This document shows positions 36,870 to 46,002 of a DNA stretch of 64,000 bases, piece by piece. Under the pieces are notes generated by a model. It was not told where the DNA came from. It saw only the letters and a program-made list of their open reading frames with translations, and did not search any database. The translations under genes were made by a program, and so were the position numbers. Source of the DNA: Acidovorax carolinensis (GTDB lineage Bacteria; Pseudomonadota; Gammaproteobacteria; Burkholderiales; Burkholderiaceae_C); the NCBI RefSeq assembly GCF_002157145.1, contig NZ_CP021361.1, forward strand, positions 3,867,501-3,931,500, written 5' to 3'. How positions within the stretch are numbered: position 1 is the first letter of the stretch; each line of letters opens with the position of its first letter.

Positions 36870-37603
36870 ATGAACCTGCTTGCCTTCGACACCAGCACCG
36901 ACACCCTCTCCATCGCCGTGCAGGCGGGAGATGCCGTGTGGCAACACACCGGTCCGGGTGGCGCGCAGGCCTCGGCCACGCTGATTCCTGCCATCAGCGC
37001 GCTGCTGGCACAGGCGGGGCTGTCCTTTGCCACGCTGGACACCATCGTGTTTGGCCGTGGGCCGGGTCGTTTACCGGCCTGCGCACGGCCTGCGCGGTGG
37101 CCCAGGGGCTGGCCTTTGGCGCACGCGGCGGCGCGGGCGTGCCGGTGCTGCCGGTGGACACCCTGCTTGCGGTAGCCGAAGAAGCCCGCCACCAGCATGG
37201 CTGCACCCAGGTGGTGGCCACGCTGGACGCGCGCATGGACGAGGTGTACGTGGCACGCTGCGAATGGCTGCCAGCCCAGAACGGCGGCACCGGCCACTGG
37301 CGCACCGATGGCGACTTCGGTCTGTGCGCCCCCGAGGCCGTGCAGGTGCCCGCGGGCTGGACACTGGCGGGCAACGCCCGGGCCGCCTACGCCGAGCGCC
37401 TGGCACCCGGCGCCCTGCACGCCAGCGCGCTGCCCACCGCCGCGGCCCTGCTGCGCCTGGCACCCGCCTTGCTGGCGGCAGGCGGCGCAGTGCCGGCCAG
37501 CGAAGCCCTGCCCCGCTACATCCGCGATAAAGTGGCCTACACCGCTGCCGAACGGGCCGCGATGCGTGCCGCCCAGGCCACCCACGCCGCACAAGCCACA
37601 TAA
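36870..37603 (+). pseudogene. tsaB: tRNA t6A synthesis protein TsaB, one apparent frameshift
   Basis: An inactive ASKHA-fold homologue of TsaD that assembles the t6A modification complex. The N-terminal part (MNLLAFDTSTDTLSIAVQ ... FGRGPG) is in one frame and the rest (SFTGLRTACAVAQGLAFG ... YIRDKVAYTAAE) in the next. Restoring one G in GGGCCGGGTCG (about 37057-37066) gives a normal 245-codon gene: 734 nt is one short of 735. tsaB is essential in most bacteria, so a sequence error is likely. rimI follows after 14 bp. Confidence 0.82.
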
Positions 37604-37617
37604 GACCCACCGACACC

Positions 37618-38097
37618 ATGAGCGCCGTCTTCTCGCCCCCCGCCAACGCCCCCGAGGCACGCTTTGAGCCGCTCACGCTGGCGCGGCTGGACGACGTGCT
37701 CGACGTGGAACACAGCGCCTATTCCCACCCCTGGACCCGCGGCAACTTCACCGACGCCATGGCCTCTGGCTACCAGGCCCAGCTGCTGGTGGCGGGCGAC
37801 CGGTTGCTGGGTTACTTCGTGGCCATGATGGGAGTGGACGAGGTACATCTGCTCAATATCACCGTGGCCCCGGCCTACCAGAAGCAGGGCTGGGCCCGGG
37901 TATTGCTCGACGCCCTGGCGCTGTGGTCGCGCGGGCGCGGCGCCCAATGGCTGTGGCTGGAAGTGCGCGTGAGCAATGAGCGCGCCCTGCACGTTTACCT
38001 GGCCCATGGTTTTCGCCGCGTGGGCGAACGCAAGCGCTACTACCCGGCCCACGCAGGCCAGCGCGAGGATGCGGTGGTCATGAGCCTTCCCCTGTGA
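37618..38097 (+). CDS. rimI: Ribosomal protein S18 alanine N-acetyltransferase
   Basis: A 159-residue GNAT acetyltransferase. The acetyl-CoA loop is seen in VAPAYQKQGWARVLL (Q/R-x-x-G-x-A). WLEVRVSNERALHVYLAHGFRRVGERKRYY is the C-terminal RimI pattern with NxxAxxxYxxxGF. It acetylates the N-terminus of S18. The tsaB-rimI order is conserved in betaproteobacteria. The stop overlaps a GTG at 38094 of the glycosylase frame. Confidence 0.93.
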   Translation: MSAVFSPPANAPEARFEPLTLARLDDVLDVEHSAYSHPWTRGNFTDAMASGYQAQLLVAGDRLLGYFVAMMGVDEVHLLNITVAPAYQKQGWARVLLDALALWSRGRGAQWLWLEVRVSNERALHVYLAHGFRRVGERKRYYPAHAGQREDAVVMSLPL

Positions 38098-38150
38098 ACC
38101 CCTTCCTCCCCCATGCACCCGCCTGCACCTGCCCTTGTGAGCCCGCCGCT

Positions 38151-38940
38151 ATGAGCCTTCACCTCGATGCGCGCCAGCGCGCCATGCTGCAAGAGATGGG
38201 GGTCACTGTGTGGGCGCCCGCTGAAGCGCTGACGCCGACACCCGCGGCGGACCCCGTGGCCGTTCCCGCGCGCGGGCCGCGGACCGCAAACGCCCCCGCA
38301 GCCCCGCCGCGCCGGTGGTTGCGGCAGCCGCCCGCACCGAGCCGGCACCTCGCCCCGTGCGGGAACGTGCAGCGCCCGCCAGCGCTGCCCTGCGGCCCTG
38401 CCTTCAGCGCCGCAGGGCGGCGGCGCGTCGCCCGCGTTGATCCTGCATGCGGCGCAGGCGCTGTACCCCACGGCCGATCCGGCGCAGACGCCGGCCGAGC
38501 TGGGCGCGGGCTGGCTGGTGGTTGCCGAAAGCCTCTCGCCCACCGAGCCGCTGGCGGGCGATGCCGGCCGCCTGCTCGACAACATGCTGCGGGCCATGCG
38601 GCTGCACCGCCACCCGCGCGTTTATCTGGCCGCGCTGGAACGCCCCCAGGCCGGCACCGCCGCAGAGGCCATCGACATCGCCCCGTTATTGCACGACATG
38701 GTGGCGGCACTGCGTCCCGCCATGGTGCTGGTGCTGGGCCATGTGGCAGCCCGGGCCGCCCTCGCGCGCACCGAACCCCTGGGCCGCCTGCGCGCCGAGC
38801 TGCATCAGCTGGCGGGCTGCCCGGCCATCGTCACCTACGACCCCGCGTTCTTGCTGCGCTCCCAGGGCAACAAGGCCGCCGCCTGGGCCGATCTGTGCCG
38901 TGCGCTGGCGCTGGTGCAGGCCGCCAGCCCAGGCACATAA
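38151..38940 (+). pseudogene. Uracil-DNA glycosylase family protein, two apparent frameshifts
   Basis: The C-terminal region, in frame from 38437, has LLDNMLRAM, VLVLGHVAARAALA and TYDPAFLLRSQGNKAAAWADL, the pattern of type-4-like uracil-DNA glycosylases (TYHPAYLLR in typical members; the His is Asp here). The N-terminus (MSLHLDARQRAMLQEMGV) is in another frame, and the Ala/Pro linker between them fits a third. Two single-base deletions, near 38270-38276 and near 38395, would restore 264 codons (790 nt + 2). A GTG at 38094 is an alternative start. It would remove uracil from DNA, but the catalytic motif is unusual. Confidence 0.65.
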
Positions 38941-38991
38941 AACCCGCCATTGGCACGGGCTGGCGTCACACGGACGCCATCGATGCAGTGC

Positions 38992-38997
38992 CATAAT
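38992..38997 (+). promoter_or_regulatory. Putative -10 box of corA
   Basis: CATAAT, five of six matches to consensus. Transcription would start near 39004, giving a leader of about 130 nt with the mini-ORF and hairpin described at 39029-39087. Confidence 0.35.
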
Positions 38998-39028
38998 CCG
39001 CGGCTTGAACTTTGACGGAGAAAACCCC

Positions 39029-39052
39029 GTGGAAACCTACCCGAGTTGGTAG
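39029..39052 (+). CDS. Seven-codon leader ORF of corA (predicted)
   Basis: GTG-GAA-ACC-TAC-CCG-AGT-TGG-TAG, encoding METYPSW. GGAG at 39017-39020 is 8 nt upstream, an ideal ribosome-binding site for such a short frame. The stop codon ends exactly where the following hairpin begins, so ribosomes on this frame would melt its base. Leader peptides control the Mg2+ transporter genes mgtA and corA in Salmonella (MgtL, CorL), which makes a similar role plausible. No sequence similarity to those peptides is claimed. Confidence 0.5.
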   Translation: METYPSW

Positions 39053-39101
39053 CTTTCAGCTCCCCGGCCTGCCGTGGGGATGAAAGCACCCCCAAGCCCC
39101 A
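39052..39101 (+). promoter_or_regulatory. Leader hairpin with alternative pairing upstream of corA
   Basis: The main hairpin has GCTTTCA (39052-39058) pairing with TGAAAGC (39081-39087), plus TCCCC (39061-39065) with GGGGA (39076-39080): 12 bp with a 2-nt bulge. The GTGGGG of the loop side (39074-39079) can instead pair with CCCCAC (about 39097-39102), and the two structures exclude each other. This layout suggests an RNA switch governed by translation of the mini-ORF. There is no T-run after either stem, so control would be translational or Rho-dependent. Confidence 0.5.
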
Positions 39102-39132
39102 CTGCAGATGCCACCTATCACGGGAGTGAGCC

Positions 39133-40119
39133 ATGCTCAATATCTTTTCGCTCGCCAATGGCCGGCTGTTCCAGGAAGAAATCGAATCCCTGGAAGAACT
39201 CACCCGCTTCCAGCCCATCTGGGTTGATCTGGAAAACCCCACGCTCGAAGAAAAGCGCTGGATCAAGCAGCACTACGGCCTGTCCATCCCCGAAGACGCG
39301 ATGGACGAGGACATCGAGGAATCCGCCCGCTTCTACGAAGAAGACAACGGCGACCTGCACATTCGCAGCGACTTTCTCATCGATGACAACGAACAGCCGC
39401 GCTCGGTGCGCGTGGCTTTCATCCTGAACCTGACCAACCCCGAGCTGAAAAGCAAGGGCGTTCTGTTCTCGATCCACGATGAAGACGTGCCCGTGTTCCG
39501 CCTGCTGCGCATGCGCGCACGCCGGGCGCCAGGCCTGATCGAGGATGCCAAGGAAGTGCTGCTGGCGCTGTTCGACGCCGACGCCGAGTATTCGGCCGAC
39601 ACGCTGGAAAACATCTACGACGAGCTGGAGAAGGTCAGCAAGCAGGTGCTGGCTGGCGATGTGACCGACACCCGCGCTGGCGAGGTGCTGGCCGCCATCG
39701 CGCGCCAGGAAGACTTGAACGGCCGCATTCGCCGCAACGTGATGGACACACGCCGCGCCGTGAGCTTCATGATGCGCAGCAAGATGCTCAGCTCCGATCA
39801 GTTCGAGGAGGCCCGCCAGATCCTGCGCGACATCGAGTCGCTCGACAACCACACTGCCTTCCTGTTCGACAAGATCAACTTCTTGATGGACGCCACGGTC
39901 GGCTTCATCAACATCAACCAGAACAAGATCATCAAGATCTTCTCGGTGGCCAGCGTAGCACTGCTGCCGCCCACGCTGATTGCCAGCGTGTACGGCATGA
40001 ACTTCCAACACATGCCCGAGCTGGCCAAGGAGTGGGGCTACCCCTACGCGCTGCTGCTGATGCTGGCCAGCGCGCTGGGCCCCATGTGGTATTTCCGCAA
40101 GCGTGGCTGGTTGAAGTAG
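39133..40119 (+). CDS. corA: Magnesium/cobalt transporter CorA
   Basis: A 328-residue Mg2+ channel. It has a long acidic N-terminal cytoplasmic domain (DEDIEESARFYEED) and two C-terminal membrane helices. The first ends in the signature YGMNF and the second is followed by FRKRGWLK. A GGGAGTGAG site precedes the ATG. It forms a pentamer in the inner membrane. The leader region at 39004-39132 is probably where expression is controlled. Confidence 0.96.
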   Translation: MLNIFSLANGRLFQEEIESLEELTRFQPIWVDLENPTLEEKRWIKQHYGLSIPEDAMDEDIEESARFYEEDNGDLHIRSDFLIDDNEQPRSVRVAFILNLTNPELKSKGVLFSIHDEDVPVFRLLRMRARRAPGLIEDAKEVLLALFDADAEYSADTLENIYDELEKVSKQVLAGDVTDTRAGEVLAAIARQEDLNGRIRRNVMDTRRAVSFMMRSKMLSSDQFEEARQILRDIESLDNHTAFLFDKINFLMDATVGFININQNKIIKIFSVASVALLPPTLIASVYGMNFQHMPELAKEWGYPYALLLMLASALGPMWYFRKRGWLK

Positions 40120-40143
40120 CCCCCTGAGTAACCGTCTTCAAAG

Positions 40144-40251
40144 TCAAGCACTATGAAGCGAAACATCCCAAGGTTTACCGGTTCTGACCATGGCGTTGAG
40201 TATGGTCAGCAGCTAGCGCATGCAAGCGACCAAGGCCACCTTGGGCGCGCC
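40144..40251 (-). pseudogene. Remnant of IS110-family transposase, C-terminal end
   Basis: The minus strand encodes PKVALVACMR, an in-frame TAG (40213-40215), LLTILNAMVRTGKPW and DVSLHSA before TGA at 40144-40146. The segment KVALVACMRKLLTILNAM is typical of IS110-family transposase ends. Lys is replaced by a stop and the upstream part of the gene is absent. It lies in the 196-bp corA-mtn gap beside a palindromic-repeat copy, so this gap collects mobile DNA debris. Confidence 0.6.
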
Positions 40252-40275
40252 AGTTGAAACCAACGGTCGAATCGG

Positions 40276-40320
40276 CCACTAGCGCTTACCAGTAAAGCGC
40301 TAGCAGCTATTAATTTCATA
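40276..40320. repeat. Palindromic repeat, copy 8, overlapping the mtn stop codon
   Basis: ACTAGCGCTTACCAGTAAAGC, then GCTAGCAGCTATTAATTTCAT. Clear arms AGCGCTTAC and GTAAAGCGCT around a CCA centre. Its edge supplies the TGA stop codon of the nucleosidase gene (40316-40318). Confidence 0.7.
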
Positions 40321-41065
40321 GTCTTTGTAAAAACGATTGCACCATGTGGTCGGCATAGCGGCTGGCCACGGTCTGCACGAACTGCGCGAAGTCGCCATGC
40401 GCGGCATCGTCGGCCCGGTCGGAGATGGTGCGCACCGCCGCAAACGGCACGCCATAGTCAAGGCACACCTGGGCCACGGCGGCGCCTTCCATTTCCACGG
40501 CCAGCACGTCATGGCCCGCTTCGCGCAGCGCGGTGCGCAGCCGGTCGGACTCGTGCGCGGCCGATACAAAGCGGTCGCCGCTGGCCATCAGGCCGTGGTG
40601 CACCTGCTGGGCAAGATCGCCATTATTTGAGTCAAATAGCCCTTCAGCGCTTATCAAGCAAGCGCGAGCAGCTTCCAAAAGAAGAGCAGACAAAGCCACA
40701 TCGCAAGCCAGCCGCGCCCGTGCGTAGCCCGGCAGCTCCCAGCGCGGAAACAGGGGCGAGGCGTCCATGTCGTGCTGCACATAGTCCTGCGCCACCACCA
40801 CATCGCCCACCCGCACGCCATCGCCCACTCCACCAGCCACGCCCGTGAACACGATGCGTGCCGCGCCAAACCGCTCGATCAGTGCCGTGGCCGTGGTGGC
40901 GGCTGCCACCTTGCCGATGCCCGAAAGCGCCAGCACCACGCTGTGGCCGTGCAGCGATCCGGTCCAGAAAACACGCCCCGCATGCACCCTGCGCTGGGGG
41001 TGCTGCAAGCTGGCCACAAGGCCCGATTGCTCTTCGGCAAGTGCGCTGAGGATGGCGGTGGTCAT
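40316..41065 (-). CDS. 5'-methylthioadenosine/S-adenosylhomocysteine nucleosidase family protein
   Basis: A 249-residue phosphorylase-superfamily nucleosidase. ILSALAEEQSGL at the N-terminus, FTGVAGGVGDGVRVGDVVVA, and VEMEGAAVAQVC (substrate-binding Glu) and ISDRADDAAHGDF are family marks. It cleaves methylthioadenosine and S-adenosylhomocysteine. Start ATG at 41065, with an alternative at 41074. A repeat copy (40622-40676) is in frame around EAARACLISAEGLFDSNNG, and another repeat supplies its stop codon. The C-terminal residues (QSFLQRL) may therefore differ from relatives. Confidence 0.9.
   Translation of the reverse strand: MTTAILSALAEEQSGLVASLQHPQRRVHAGRVFWTGSLHGHSVVLALSGIGKVAAATTATALIERFGAARIVFTGVAGGVGDGVRVGDVVVAQDYVQHDMDASPLFPRWELPGYARARLACDVALSALLLEAARACLISAEGLFDSNNGDLAQQVHHGLMASGDRFVSAAHESDRLRTALREAGHDVLAVEMEGAAVAQVCLDYGVPFAAVRTISDRADDAAHGDFAQFVQTVASRYADHMVQSFLQRL
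40622..40676. repeat. Palindromic repeat, copy 9, in frame inside the nucleosidase gene
   Basis: TATTTGAGTCAAATAGCCC, TTCAGCGCTTATCAAGCAAGC, GCGAGCAGCTTCC. Matches the core and both flanks of the family. Read on the minus strand it encodes part of a surface loop-like segment with no stop. Confidence 0.6.
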
Positions 41066-41185
41066 GGGCCCCATTATTTCTGCATGAAAAAACCCTGGGC
41101 CGTCTGGCACCAGGGTCTGGCGGCTGCACGGGGCGGCCAGGAAAATTCAGTACTCGATGTCCACACGGTCGGCGTGGAGGACACG

Positions 41186-42871
41186 CTATTTCTTGTCGCG
41201 CAGTTCGCGGCGCAGGATTTTCCCGACGGGTGTCTTGGGCAGCTCGGTGCGGAACTCGATCACCTTGGGCTGCTTGTACCCCGTCAGTTCGTGGCGGCAG
41301 TATTCGCGCACATCGGCTTCGGTGAGATCGGGCGACTTCTTGACGATCACCAGCTTGACGGCTTCCCCCGATTTCTCGTCGGGCACCCCCACCACGGCGC
41401 ATTCCAGAACGCCGGGACAATTGGCCACGACTTCCTCGACCTCGTTGGGGTAAACATTGAAACCGCTGACCAGCACCATGTCCTTCTTGCGGTCCACGAT
41501 CTTGAAATAGCCGCGCTCGTCCACCACGCCGATATCGCCGGACTTGAAGTAGCCGTCTTCGGTCATGACCTTGGCGGTTTCATCCGGGCGCTGCCAGTAA
41601 CCGGCCATCACCTGCGGGCCCTTGATCGCGATCTCGCCGGGCTGGCCGATTGTGGTGACCTCATGACCGTCATCGTCGAGCAGCTTCATGTAAGTGCTGG
41701 GCAAGGGCACGCCGATGGTGCCGGTGAACTCCTTGGCGGTCACCGGATTGCAGCTCGCCGAGGGGCTGGTTTCCGACAGGCCATAGCCTTCGCAGATGGG
41801 GCAACCCGTCTTTTCGAGCCACAGTTTGGCCACGGCGCCTTGCACGGCCATGCCGCCGCCCACCGAGACCTTGAGGTTCTTCCAGTTGACGGTATTGAAG
41901 TCGGGGTGATTAGCCAGCCCGTTGAACAGCGTGTTCACGGCCGGGAAGCTGTGGAAAGTGTGCTTGGACAGCTCTTTGAGCACCGCCGGCAGGTCGCGCG
42001 GGTTGGGAATCAGGATGGTCTTGCCGCCCGTGCGCATGGACAGCATCATGTTCACGGTGAACGCGAAGATGTGGTACAGCGGCAGCGCACAGATGCTGGT
42101 GGGCTGTTCGCCGGCAGGCACCGTCTGCATGACCGGGTCGTTCCAGGCCTCGGACTGCAGCACATTGGCGATCACGTTGCGGTGCAGCAGAACGGCGCCC
42201 TTGCTCACGCCGGTGGTACCACCGGTGTATTGCAGCAGCGCGATGTCATCGGGCTTGATGTCGGGCTTCTTGAACGTGCCACGGGAACCCTGGGCAACCG
42301 CGTCATTGAAGCGCACTGCCGCTGGCAGGTTGTAGGCGGGCACCAGCTTCTTGACGTTGCGCACCACGTAGTTGACCAGTGTCCCCTTGAGCAAGCCCAG
42401 TTGGTCGCCCATGGCGCACAGCACCACATGCTTGACGGGCGTGTGGGTAATGCACTGCTCCAGCGTGCTGGCGAAGTTCTCGATGATCACGATGGCCTTG
42501 GCGCCCGAGTCCTTCAACTGGTGCTCCAGCTCGCGCGGGGTGTACAGCGGGTTCACATTGACCACGACAAAGCCGGCACGCAGGATGGCCGCCACCGTGA
42601 CGGGGTATTGCGGCACGTTGGGCATCATGATGGCCACACGGTCACCCTTGACCAGACCCAGGCTCTGCAGGTAGACCGCAAAAGCGCTGCTCAGGGCGTC
42701 GGTCTGCGCATACGTGACGTCCTTGCCCATGAAGCTGTAGGCAATGCGGTCGGCGTACTTGGTGAATGCCTCGTCCATGAGGGCGACAAGTGACGGGTAC
42801 TTGGACGGGTCAATGTCAGCGGGAACACCTTGCGGATAGGCGGCCAGCCAGGGGCGGTCGGTCATTTTCAT
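41186..42871 (-). CDS. fadD: Long-chain fatty-acid-CoA ligase
   Basis: A 561-residue adenylate-forming enzyme. ATP-binding motif LLQYTGGTTGVSKGA (about residues 200-215), then the adenylation motif YGLSETSP, and the C-terminal GWFKTGD-like GYFKSGDIG and RKKDMVLVSGFNVYPNEVE. These are the ACSL/FadD signatures. It activates fatty acids before beta-oxidation. AGGAG precedes the ATG at 42871 closely; the second ATG (42865) has better spacing and is an equal candidate. pntB ends 89 bp upstream. Confidence 0.93.
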   Translation of the reverse strand: MKMTDRPWLAAYPQGVPADIDPSKYPSLVALMDEAFTKYADRIAYSFMGKDVTYAQTDALSSAFAVYLQSLGLVKGDRVAIMMPNVPQYPVTVAAILRAGFVVVNVNPLYTPRELEHQLKDSGAKAIVIIENFASTLEQCITHTPVKHVVLCAMGDQLGLLKGTLVNYVVRNVKKLVPAYNLPAAVRFNDAVAQGSRGTFKKPDIKPDDIALLQYTGGTTGVSKGAVLLHRNVIANVLQSEAWNDPVMQTVPAGEQPTSICALPLYHIFAFTVNMMLSMRTGGKTILIPNPRDLPAVLKELSKHTFHSFPAVNTLFNGLANHPDFNTVNWKNLKVSVGGGMAVQGAVAKLWLEKTGCPICEGYGLSETSPSASCNPVTAKEFTGTIGVPLPSTYMKLLDDDGHEVTTIGQPGEIAIKGPQVMAGYWQRPDETAKVMTEDGYFKSGDIGVVDERGYFKIVDRKKDMVLVSGFNVYPNEVEEVVANCPGVLECAVVGVPDEKSGEAVKLVIVKKSPDLTEADVREYCRHELTGYKQPKVIEFRTELPKTPVGKILRRELRDKK

Positions 42872-42960
42872 TGTCTCCTGATAAGTTTCATGGTGTCCAC
42901 GAAAGCCCGCCGATGCCTCCCAGCACGGTCGTGCTTTTCCCGCGAGGGGATTATGCCCCG

Positions 42961-44373
42961 TCAGCCCTTGAGCGCGGTGAGCACTTCGTCGAGCATCTTC
43001 TTGGCGTCGCCGAACAGCATGCGGTTGTTGTCCTTGTAGAACAGGGGGTTGTCCACCCCCGCATAGCCCGATGCCATCGACCGCTTCATCACGATCGAAG
43101 TCTTGGCCTTCCACACTTCAAGCACCGGCATGCCCGCAATGGGACTGGATGGATCGTCGAGCGCGCTGGGGTTCACGATGTCGTTGGCGCCAATGACCAT
43201 GGCCACATCGGCATCGGGGAAGTCCTCGTTGATCTCGTCCATCTCCATCACGATGTCGTAGGGCACCTTGGCCTCGGCCAGCAGCACGTTCATGTGGCCG
43301 GGCATGCGGCCCGCCACCGGGTGAATGGCAAAGCGCACATTCACGCCCTTTTCACGCAGGGTCTTGGTGATCTCGTACACCGTGTGCTGGGCCTGGGCCA
43401 CGGCCATGCCATAGCCGGGCACGATGATGACGCTCTTGGCATCGCGCAGCAGTTCGGCCGTCTCGGCGGAGCTGACAGGCACCACTTCGCCTTGGGGTTC
43501 TGCTGCCTCGCCCTTCTTGGCAGGCGTGCCAGCCCCCGAGCCGAAACCACCCGCGATCACGCTGATGAAGTTGCGGTTCATCGCGTTGCACATGATGTAC
43601 GACAGGATGGCGCCCGAGGAACCCACGAGCGCGCCGGTGACGATGAGCAGATCGTTGGAGAGCATGAAGCCCGTGGCCGCCGCCGCCCAGCCCGAGTAGC
43701 TGTTGAGCATGGACACCACCACCGGCATGTCGGCGCCGCCAATAGCCATGACCATGTGGATGCCAAACAGCAGGGCGATCACCGTCATCACGATCAGCGG
43801 CAGCATGCCTTGCTCCACCGTTTCGGCCTGCAAAAACGCACGACCGAACCAGATCACGACCAGCAGGCCGGCCAGGTTGAGCCAGTGGCGCCCAGGCAGC
43901 AACAGCGGCTTGCCGCCGATCTTGCCGTTGAGCTTGCCAAAGGCAATGAGAGAGCCCGAGAACGTGACGGCGCCGATCAGGATACCGACGTAGATTTCCA
44001 CCTCGTGGATGGTTTTCTCCACGCCCTGCAACTGGATCGAGGTGTCCACATAGCTGGCGAAACCCACAAGGCAGGCCGCGAGGCCGACCAGACTGTGCAT
44101 GAGCGCAACCAGCTCGGGCATCTGGGTCATCTTGACGACCTTGGCGGCATACAGGCCGATGCCGCCGCCGATCACCAGCGCGCCAACGATCCAGGCGATG
44201 CCCGAGGCGCTGACGCGCGGGCCGAACACGGTGGCCAGCACGGCCAGCGCCATGCCCACCATGCCGAACAGGTTGCCGCGGCGTGAGGTTTCGGGGTTGG
44301 AGAGCCCACCCAGACTGAGGATGAACAAAATGGCCGCGCCCAGGTAGGCAACGGTAGCGAGACTTTGGGACAT
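42961..44373 (-). CDS. pntB: NAD(P) transhydrogenase subunit beta
   Basis: A 470-residue membrane protein, part of the proton-translocating transhydrogenase that makes NADPH from NADH. About nine membrane helices fill the first 270 residues. The C-terminal NADP(H)-binding domain has [29 protein letters not shown] and GANDIVNP. It starts 27 bp after the pntA stop. Confidence 0.96.
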   Translation of the reverse strand: MSQSLATVAYLGAAILFILSLGGLSNPETSRRGNLFGMVGMALAVLATVFGPRVSASGIAWIVGALVIGGGIGLYAAKVVKMTQMPELVALMHSLVGLAACLVGFASYVDTSIQLQGVEKTIHEVEIYVGILIGAVTFSGSLIAFGKLNGKIGGKPLLLPGRHWLNLAGLLVVIWFGRAFLQAETVEQGMLPLIVMTVIALLFGIHMVMAIGGADMPVVVSMLNSYSGWAAAATGFMLSNDLLIVTGALVGSSGAILSYIMCNAMNRNFISVIAGGFGSGAGTPAKKGEAAEPQGEVVPVSSAETAELLRDAKSVIIVPGYGMAVAQAQHTVYEITKTLREKGVNVRFAIHPVAGRMPGHMNVLLAEAKVPYDIVMEMDEINEDFPDADVAMVIGANDIVNPSALDDPSSPIAGMPVLEVWKAKTSIVMKRSMASGYAGVDNPLFYKDNNRMLFGDAKKMLDEVLTALKG

Positions 44374-44400
44374 GTTCGTCTTTCCTTGTCTTTGTCGTTG

Positions 44401-46002
44401 TTATTTGCGGAACATGGCGAGCATGCGACGCGTCACGGCAAAGCCGCCGAACATGTTCACGGCCGTGAGCACCAGTGCGGCGAAGGCCAGCCAGAGAATC
44501 AACCCATCCGGGCGCCCATTGATGCCTGCGTCGGGCGGCGCGATCTGCACCAGCGCGCCGATGGCGATGATGCTGGAGATGGCATTGGTCACGCTCATCA
44601 GCGGTGTGTGCAGCGCGGGTGTAACGTTCCACACCACCATATAGCCGATGAAGCAGGCCAGCACGAACACCGTGAAGTGCCCCAGGAAGGCCACGGGGGC
44701 ATAAGCGCCGATGGTCCAGAACAGCGCGGCCAGCACGGCAAAAACGATGGTCAGCGTCTTGGCCGACATGGGCGCGCCCGGACCATGGCTGGATTTCTTC
44801 GCGGCCACGGGGGCCGCCGCAGCCTTGGGCGCCGGCGCGGGAGCTTGCTTGAGTGGCGGGGCGGGCCAGGTGATGGTGCCATCTTTCACCACCGTGAGGC
44901 CGCGGATCGCGTCGTCCTCCATGTTGACCACGGCCACGCCATCTTTGGCCTTGCACAGCTCTTCGGTCAGGCGAAGCAGGTTGGTGGCGTACAGCGTGGA
45001 CGACTGCTTGGCCAGGCGCGAGGGCAGGTCGGTGTAGCCGACGATGGTCACGCCATGGCGCACCACGGCTTGGCCAGGCATGGTCAGCTCGCAGTTGCCG
45101 CCCTGCTCGGCGGCCATGTCCACGATCACGCTGCCGGGCTTCATGCTCTGCACCATCTCGGCGGTGATGAGCTTGGGCGCGGGCTTGCCCGGGATCAGCG
45201 CGGTGGTGATGATGATGTCGGAATCCTTGGCTTGGCTTGCGTACATCTGCCGCTGCGCGGCCTGAAAGCCCTCGCTCATGACCTTGGCGTAGCCGCCACC
45301 GCCTGAGCCTTCCTCTTCGTAATCCACTTTGACAAACTCGCCGCCCAGCGACTTGACCTGGTCGGCCACCTCGGCGCGCGTGTCATTGGCACGCACGATG
45401 GCGCCCAGGTTGGCAGCGGTGCCAATGGCGGCGAGACCCGCCACGCCAGCGCCCGCGATGAACACCTTGGCGGGCGGCACCTTGCCCGCCGCCGTGATCT
45501 GGCCGTTAAAAAAGCGGCCGAAGGCATTGGCCGCCTCGATGACGGCGCGGTAACCCGAAACGCCGGCGGTGGACGTCAGCGCGTCCATTTTCTGGGCCCG
45601 GCTCAGGGTGCGCGGCAGGCAGTCGATGGCCAGCACCGTGGCCTTGCGGGCGGCCAGCTGCTGCATCAGTTCGGGGTTCTGGGCAGGCCAGATGAAGTCG
45701 ATGAGCGTCGTGCCCTCGCGCATCAGCGCCACTTCGTCGCTGCTGGGCGGGCGCACCTTGAAGACGATGTCCGAAGCTGCCCACAGTGCAGCAGCGTCGC
45801 CCACGATCTTCGCGCCCGCTGCGCGGTAAGCGTCGTCGCTGAAATTGGCGGCATCCCCGGCACCCGACTCCACGGCGACAACAAAGCCCAGCTTGATGAG
45901 TTTTTCCACCGTATCGGGCACGGTGGCCACGCGCTTTTCTCCGGGGAAGGTTTCCCTCGGCACGCCGATACGCTGCGGCTGCGGGACTGGGCTTGTCTGC
46001 AT
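44401..46002 (-). CDS. pntA: NAD(P) transhydrogenase subunit alpha
   Basis: A 533-residue undivided alpha subunit, as in E. coli. The N-terminal NAD(H)-binding domain is alanine-dehydrogenase-like (RIGVPRETFPGEKRVATVP, GAGVAGLAAIGTAANLGA). A Pro/Ala/Lys linker follows at about 390-410, then four membrane helices. ATG at 46002 with GAGGAG 8-10 nt upstream. It is first gene of pntA-pntB; the promoter should lie in 46003-46140. Confidence 0.95.
   Translation of the reverse strand: MQTSPVPQPQRIGVPRETFPGEKRVATVPDTVEKLIKLGFVVAVESGAGDAANFSDDAYRAAGAKIVGDAAALWAASDIVFKVRPPSSDEVALMREGTTLIDFIWPAQNPELMQQLAARKATVLAIDCLPRTLSRAQKMDALTSTAGVSGYRAVIEAANAFGRFFNGQITAAGKVPPAKVFIAGAGVAGLAAIGTAANLGAIVRANDTRAEVADQVKSLGGEFVKVDYEEEGSGGGGYAKVMSEGFQAAQRQMYASQAKDSDIIITTALIPGKPAPKLITAEMVQSMKPGSVIVDMAAEQGGNCELTMPGQAVVRHGVTIVGYTDLPSRLAKQSSTLYATNLLRLTEELCKAKDGVAVVNMEDDAIRGLTVVKDGTITWPAPPLKQAPAPAPKAAAAPVAAKKSSHGPGAPMSAKTLTIVFAVLAALFWTIGAYAPVAFLGHFTVFVLACFIGYMVVWNVTPALHTPLMSVTNAISSIIAIGALVQIAPPDAGINGRPDGLILWLAFAALVLTAVNMFGGFAVTRRMLAMFRK

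Noticed and set aside
42930..42955. AGCACG-GT-CGTGCT hairpin followed by TTTT between fadD and pntB
   Set aside because: The T-run suits the plus strand, but both neighbouring genes are on the minus strand, so it is not a useful terminator there.
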